Shown here piece after piece: positions 60,115-64,000 of a stretch of DNA of 64,000 bases. The notes under the pieces were generated by a model that searched no databases, had not been told where the DNA came from, and saw only the letters and a list, made by a program, of their open reading frames with translations. This DNA is from Moniliophthora roreri (lineage: Eukaryota > Basidiomycota > Agaricomycetes > Agaricales > Marasmiaceae). The position numbers were made by a program, and so were the translations under genes. Each line of letters opens with the position of its first letter. Position 1 is the stretch's first letter. Location: NCBI GenBank assembly GCA_001466705.2, contig LATX02000187.1, forward strand, positions 310,001-374,000, written 5' to 3'.

Positions 60115-60740
60115 AATGCAAGACCAAATGCTAGTCTGTCAGATTGATAGTATCAGGCCTCAAAGGCCTTTTACCCTGGTGAACCTGAAGAATGACCGCT
60201 CCGCCGCTCCAAAGGTCTGAAATAGGCGAAGACGACTGTATATCTAATGATGGTATCTTAGCACAAGGGCCAAATGCTCCTGTTGAGGGGGAGGGTGTCC
60301 TTACCTCGTAATAAACACAGCCAAATATATATACATCGCTCTGGTAGGTTGACCCTCATTGATGAGGATTTCTGGGGCAGTTCACCGAAGCGTGCCTGCC
60401 AACGCAAAACTTGGCTGTCCAAAAGTCGGGATAGGCCGACGTAATGAGGATGTTGTCTTTTGGGAACATTTTTGGTGAGAATAAAAAGAATGCGATGACA
60501 TGGACAATAGTCGACTCACGCCTTTTAAGTCCGCATACACAATTTTTCGTGCATGCAAGTAAGCGAGGCTGTTTGCAATGTCCCAAACCTGAATCAGAGT
60601 GCTTAATCAAAAGTGGCACAGATGACATGGGCTTGGGAAGCACGGTGCAGGTGTCGCTTCGTCTTCTTCGAGGAACCAACTTTGGACTGGCTGCCCAGCT
60701 GCTTCCAGTTCAAATCTAGCTGAAGACTGTTTATAGTAGA
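60115..60740 (-). pseudogene. TKL kinase relic
   Basis: Minus-strand fragments of the same kinase family as at 993 and 62307: VWDIANSLAYLHARKIVYAD and LKG, followed by a GTGAGT donor and, after it, DNILITS. The segment that should hold DFG is missing; PDFWTAK follows directly. Then the frame shifts, with PEILINEG in one frame and SDVYIFGCVYYE in another, separated by a two-base loss. The catalytic loop has Tyr instead of His (YADLK). No N-lobe with the ATP lysine is found. Dead copy in opposite orientation to its intact neighbour. Confidence 0.75.
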
Positions 60741-61140
60741 ATGTATTAGCTGTGAAATCGACATAGGGAAGTGAGACGTGATACTGGTGAGCGTTGTATA
60801 AGGTTAGAAAATAAGGATTGCTTAGCTGTGCAGGAGAAGGTTATTCCTCACCAGAAACAGAGAGCATCCAAAGAGAAAACCTTTCAGAATCTACACGATT
60901 AAGGCCTATAGCTAGCCATGGCGGATTTAGTATAACAGCATGATCGACCGTCATTGATTCGGTCCGACTGCCCTTGAGAGCCTTCTTCCGAGAAATTTCC
61001 AGGACTCTCCCCATTTCAAGTGGATGAGATAGACAGCCCATGGCCACGAAGTAATGTCAGATGTTCAGAGATGGTGGGGATGGTGGGGAGGAAGAACTTG
61101 AAGACGCGTCACGCGTAACTAGCCGAACCCAACTTGAACC
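60741..61140. other. Intergenic, no supported gene
   Basis: About 400 bases; contains the promoter of the small AT-hook paralogue. Only a short chance frame on the minus strand. Confidence 0.4.
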
Positions 61141-61766
61141 ATGCCCACCACCACCTCTTCACCCGCTCACGATACCATTTCCAGACTCAAGATCCTTACC
61201 CTCCGTAATGTTATTCGTGACATCGGGTACAAAAACTGGGCACATGCTACGAGAGATGAGATGACATCGGTTTTGGTGAACGCTGTCGGTGTGCTGTTTC
61301 TCTATTTTCTCGATGTCATTGAATGTTAACTCTGGATATATACAGAAACCGGAGAGGTGAATGGGAACGAAGAGGGCAAGGACGAAGAGGAAGAGGAAGA
61401 AGGTGAGTATCGCGACACGGCTTTTCGTGGTCGTCGCTCAGACTAACCTGAAATTTCGAGTAGAAGAGGAGGAAGAACCCAAAACAAGGCGAAAGTCGAG
61501 TCGCTCGACTAAAGAAGACAACGTGACGTCTGCTTCGACAAGAAAAACGCGTGCAAAAGCTGCAGAGGAAGAGGAGGGTATGTTTACCTTTTTGTTTGCT
61601 TCGACCTTGCCTTGCTAAACTACAACCAGCCAAAACGGTATCCACACGAAGCAAAAAGGCTGCTAGCGTATCCGTGCCGGGGCCAACAAGTCGCAAACGT
61701 AAAGCTCAGGAGGAAGAGAGTGCATCTACGGTGGAGAGGAGATCAAGCAGGCGGAAGAAGGATTAG
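61141..61766 (+). CDS. Short paralogue of the AT-hook protein: SAP-like N-terminus plus basic tail
   Basis: The ATG at 61141 gives MPTTTSSPAHDTISRLK and LRNVIRDIGYKNWAHATRDE, MTSVLVNAV. This aligns closely with the start of the protein at 51171 (RDVVRELGDTNWAKATKDEM). Three introns then link short acidic (EGKDEEEEEE) and basic exons (KTRRKSSRSTKED, STRKTRAKAAEEEE, VSTRSKKAASVSVPG, SRKRKAQEEESAST, ERRSSRRKKD) to a TAG at 61764-61766. About 145 residues. No AT-hook cores, acidic exon or SLLDLHSRP motifs. Probably a small nuclear DNA-binding protein or a truncated duplicate. The frame is clean throughout, which argues against simple decay. Confidence 0.7.
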
Positions 61767-62306
61767 TCCAAAATATCTTGCTTCTCGTTATTCCCTTTCA
61801 CCTCCTTCGACGTCAAGTGAACTCGGAAGATGCGAGAGCGTGCCTTTGACGCGTTCAGGCGCAAAGGAGGGTAGGAAGGCTGACACTTATCTAGAACTGT
61901 TGTTTGGTTCCAAAATTCAACATTGCTTGGCCCCGCATTCCGACTGACCAACTATTCTCAGGCGCGCGCTTCGAAAGGTGTATTTGCACACAAACAAATG
62001 CTGTTGCAGACCCTGATATCTTCTATTGAGCCTGTCATTGATGGGCCTCGTTGACGACCGATGATCCCTCGTGAACACATGGCGCCTCCGGGTGGCTGGA
62101 CCAGCGCTTTTTTTAATTCAAAAGCACAAGTTGTCAGTGTTGGCTCGAGACAGCTCCGTCGTGTTTCCCACCTCGAACACACCCCAACTTGAAGAAGCCT
62201 TCTGCCGACCTCCACTGAAGTGGAAGATTTTCAGTCTTGGTAATCTACGATTGAGTATCGCTCTCAGCTCTGATTGATGATCCCTTTTTTCCGCTTCCAA
62301 GTCTAA
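61767..62306. other. Intergenic before the SHD-kinase gene
   Basis: 540 bases without a supported gene. It contains the 3' flank of the small paralogue and the kinase promoter. A TTTTTTTAATTCAAAA stretch lies near 62108. Confidence 0.4.
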
Positions 62307-64000
62307 ATGACCGTTTCGTCGACGACGGAGCAAAAGTTCAGGCCCATTCTTTTCCCCGACTCTTACCGGAGTATAATGAAGATACAATTCGAAGAGTTCG
62401 ACCGGTATCTAGCTGGATACTCTGCCAAAAGTACTGTCATCTGCCCCTTCTATCTCAAATAATCTTGCTCAAATCACTGTAAAAGCTCCACCCAATGTCC
62501 GGTCTACCGCCAGAGCGATGCTCGCTCGATTAACCATTTCTCAAGTCGCAGAACTGTCGATGGATGTTTACGACGAATTGATTCGGAGAAATGAGAATCA
62601 AGGTGCGTATTGGATTGCACTACAGACTGAACAAAGTCTTCTCATTGAACATCTTCAGTTCCATTTCTTCCTGCGCAGCCCGAGTTCCATCATAAAAGAA
62701 ATCAAGCCCGGCAGAAACTCGCAACCATGCCCAATTCTCGATTTGAAGATCTCTCCGGCGATATTCACTTTGAATTGGCTAGGCGGTATCCTGAACTCAA
62801 GAAGGATGTGGTGGGTATTGTGGACGATGTTCCGGGAGTTCTGCCGTATGAAGTCGGAGCACATGTAACGGAAGACAGCGAGGGAGATACCAGTGAAACT
62901 AAATCCGATGACTATGGGAAGGAAAACGACTTCTCCAGCCGTTTATCACCTACCAACACCTCGGAAGTCAGGAAACCCACATTTCCAGAGGGCAGCCTAG
63001 TACTGGACTTTGTGGACACCATCCTTCAGAACCGTGAGGAATACCAGGCGTTGTTAAAGGTTGATCAAACACAAGCACAATCCTTATTGGATCTCTTCCA
63101 AATCGTGAGTAACTTGCAATTGTCGACGCTCTGACTTGGGCATCGGGCTTATCTCCTGTATAGCTATCCCTCCGAACGGACCTTACAACTCGACTTCGTT
63201 CATCCATACTCAAGGCGATGCTCCGATTATCGAAGGCTTCTGGTCAATGCCCCAGTCTTCTCGCTATAAACGACTTCCAGAAAGATGGCGACAAACCTCT
63301 AGGTTCTGGAGGTTACTGCGACATTTGGAAAGGACGCCTAGGAACAGAAGTGGTCTGTCTCAAGTTAATGCGAGTTTATCGTGAATCGGATATCGACAAA
63401 ATAGTCAAGGTGCGTGTCATCTGGATTGAAACTATTACCAGCACCGACTCTGATCACTAGGACTCGATGCGTGAAGCGATCATATGGCGGCAGCTTGACC
63501 ATCCTAACCTGCTCCCGTTCCATGGGCTTTATCTTCAAGACCACAAGATTTGCTTAATCTCGCCCTGGGTGGCAAATGGCAGTCTTACTCACTTTCTGGA
63601 AGATTCAAAACGCGCGGGCTCGGTGGTGATTCATGAAACGCTGGTGTGTACCTATTAGTCTCCAATCCTTTTCCTCGTATATGCTGAGGCTCCCAGAACA
63701 CAGATATGGGATATCGCAAACGGTCTCAGTTACCTTCACGAAAGAAAGCTCGTCCATGCAGACCTAAAAGGCGTAAGTTGTCAACGCTTCGAACCAAGCC
63801 ATAGCAAGGTTGATCGTTTACTATTAGGATAACGTTCTCATCACATCGCATGGCAGAGCATGTATCGCTGATTTTGGTCTCTCTCGGCTCACGGACAGTC
63901 AAGTATTGGCAATGTCTTCAAACACAAGAACGCTAGCGGGGACACTAAGATGGACTGCGCCAGAAATCCTCATCAGCGAAGGTCGACACACATACCAGAG
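62307..64000 (+). CDS. Fusion protein: Spa2/GIT homology domain (SHD), helical linker, TKL kinase (cut by window edge)
   Basis: The ATG at 62307 opens MTVSSTTEQKFRPILFPDSY. Exon 2 gives ARAMLARLTISQVAELSMDV and YDELIRRNENQ. Exon 3 gives VPFLPAQPEFHHKRNQARQK and LATMPNSRFEDLSGDIHFEL, ARRYPEL. These are two tandem GIT_SHD repeats, the module at the N-terminus of the polarisome scaffold Spa2 and of GIT proteins. An acidic stretch and a helical linker (SLVLDFVDTILQN, SLLDLFQI) follow. The kinase then shows LGSGGYCDIWKG, VVCLKLMRVY with the ATP lysine, MREAIIWRQLDHPNLLPFHG, LVHADLKG, IADFGLSRL and LRWTAPEIL, ending at the edge after RHTYQ. All catalytic residues present, introns clean, no stops. 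Spa2 normally recruits MAPK-pathway kinases, so a directly fused kinase could act in cell polarity. That role is inference. Confidence 0.85.

Overview
The window looks like nuclear DNA of a mushroom-forming basidiomycete (Agaricomycetes). Genes are broken by many short introns of about 40-60 bases with GTRNGT donors and AG acceptors. The protein content is also typical: tyrosine-kinase-like (TKL) kinases, MYND zinc-finger proteins, DUF6534-type seven-helix membrane proteins and microsomal P450s. Gene ends given below come from exon chaining by eye, so internal splice sites are approximate. I saw no tRNA, rRNA or CRISPR array.

Layout. 1-6.6 kb: two copies of an MFS transporter gene in tail-to-tail inverted orientation (one cut by the window edge) enclose two head-to-tail TKL kinase copies, the first with an in-frame stop and the second catalytically dead. 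9.0-14.2 kb: one minus-strand gene for a secreted protein made of six tandem copies of a module of about 185 residues that I do not recognise. 15-19 kb: an unknown disordered protein and a GT15 (KTR/MNT) mannosyltransferase. 19.8-21.6 kb: a MYND zinc-finger protein. 21.9-26.4 kb: a SulP-STAS-cNMP transporter resembling yeast Vsb1. 27.2-28.5 kb: the CFIm25 (NUDT21) mRNA 3'-end processing factor. 28.8-35.1 kb: a P450, a short-chain dehydrogenase, a sugar-transporter remnant and a dialkylglycine-decarboxylase-like PLP enzyme. 35.2-37.9 kb: a DUF4238-TKL kinase fusion. 38.6-39.6 kb: a 1-Cys peroxiredoxin. 40.7-42.0 kb: an aldo/keto reductase pseudogene. 42.1-44.0 kb: a DUF6534-type membrane protein. 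47.2-51.2 kb: a large AT-hook nuclear protein. 51.7-55.3 kb: a second P450 paralogous to the first, then a phytanoyl-CoA-dioxygenase-like protein. 57.0-59.2 kb: a TVP38/TMEM64 membrane protein. 59.6-60.0 kb: a Tourist-like MITE. 60.1-60.8 kb: a TKL kinase relic. 61.1-61.8 kb: a short paralogue of the AT-hook protein. 62.3 kb to the edge: an intact TKL kinase fused behind a Spa2/GIT homology domain.

How the genes relate. Most are ordinary housekeeping or lineage-expanded genes rather than one pathway. Three themes stand out. (1) Local turnover of TKL kinases: five copies in 64 kb, of which two are fused to unrelated N-terminal domains and three are damaged. (2) Dispersed duplication inside the window: MFS pair, P450 pair, AT-hook pair and kinase set. 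(3) An unrecognised modular secreted protein. The best candidates for something undescribed are the SHD-TKL fusion, the DUF4238-TKL fusion and the six-module secreted protein.
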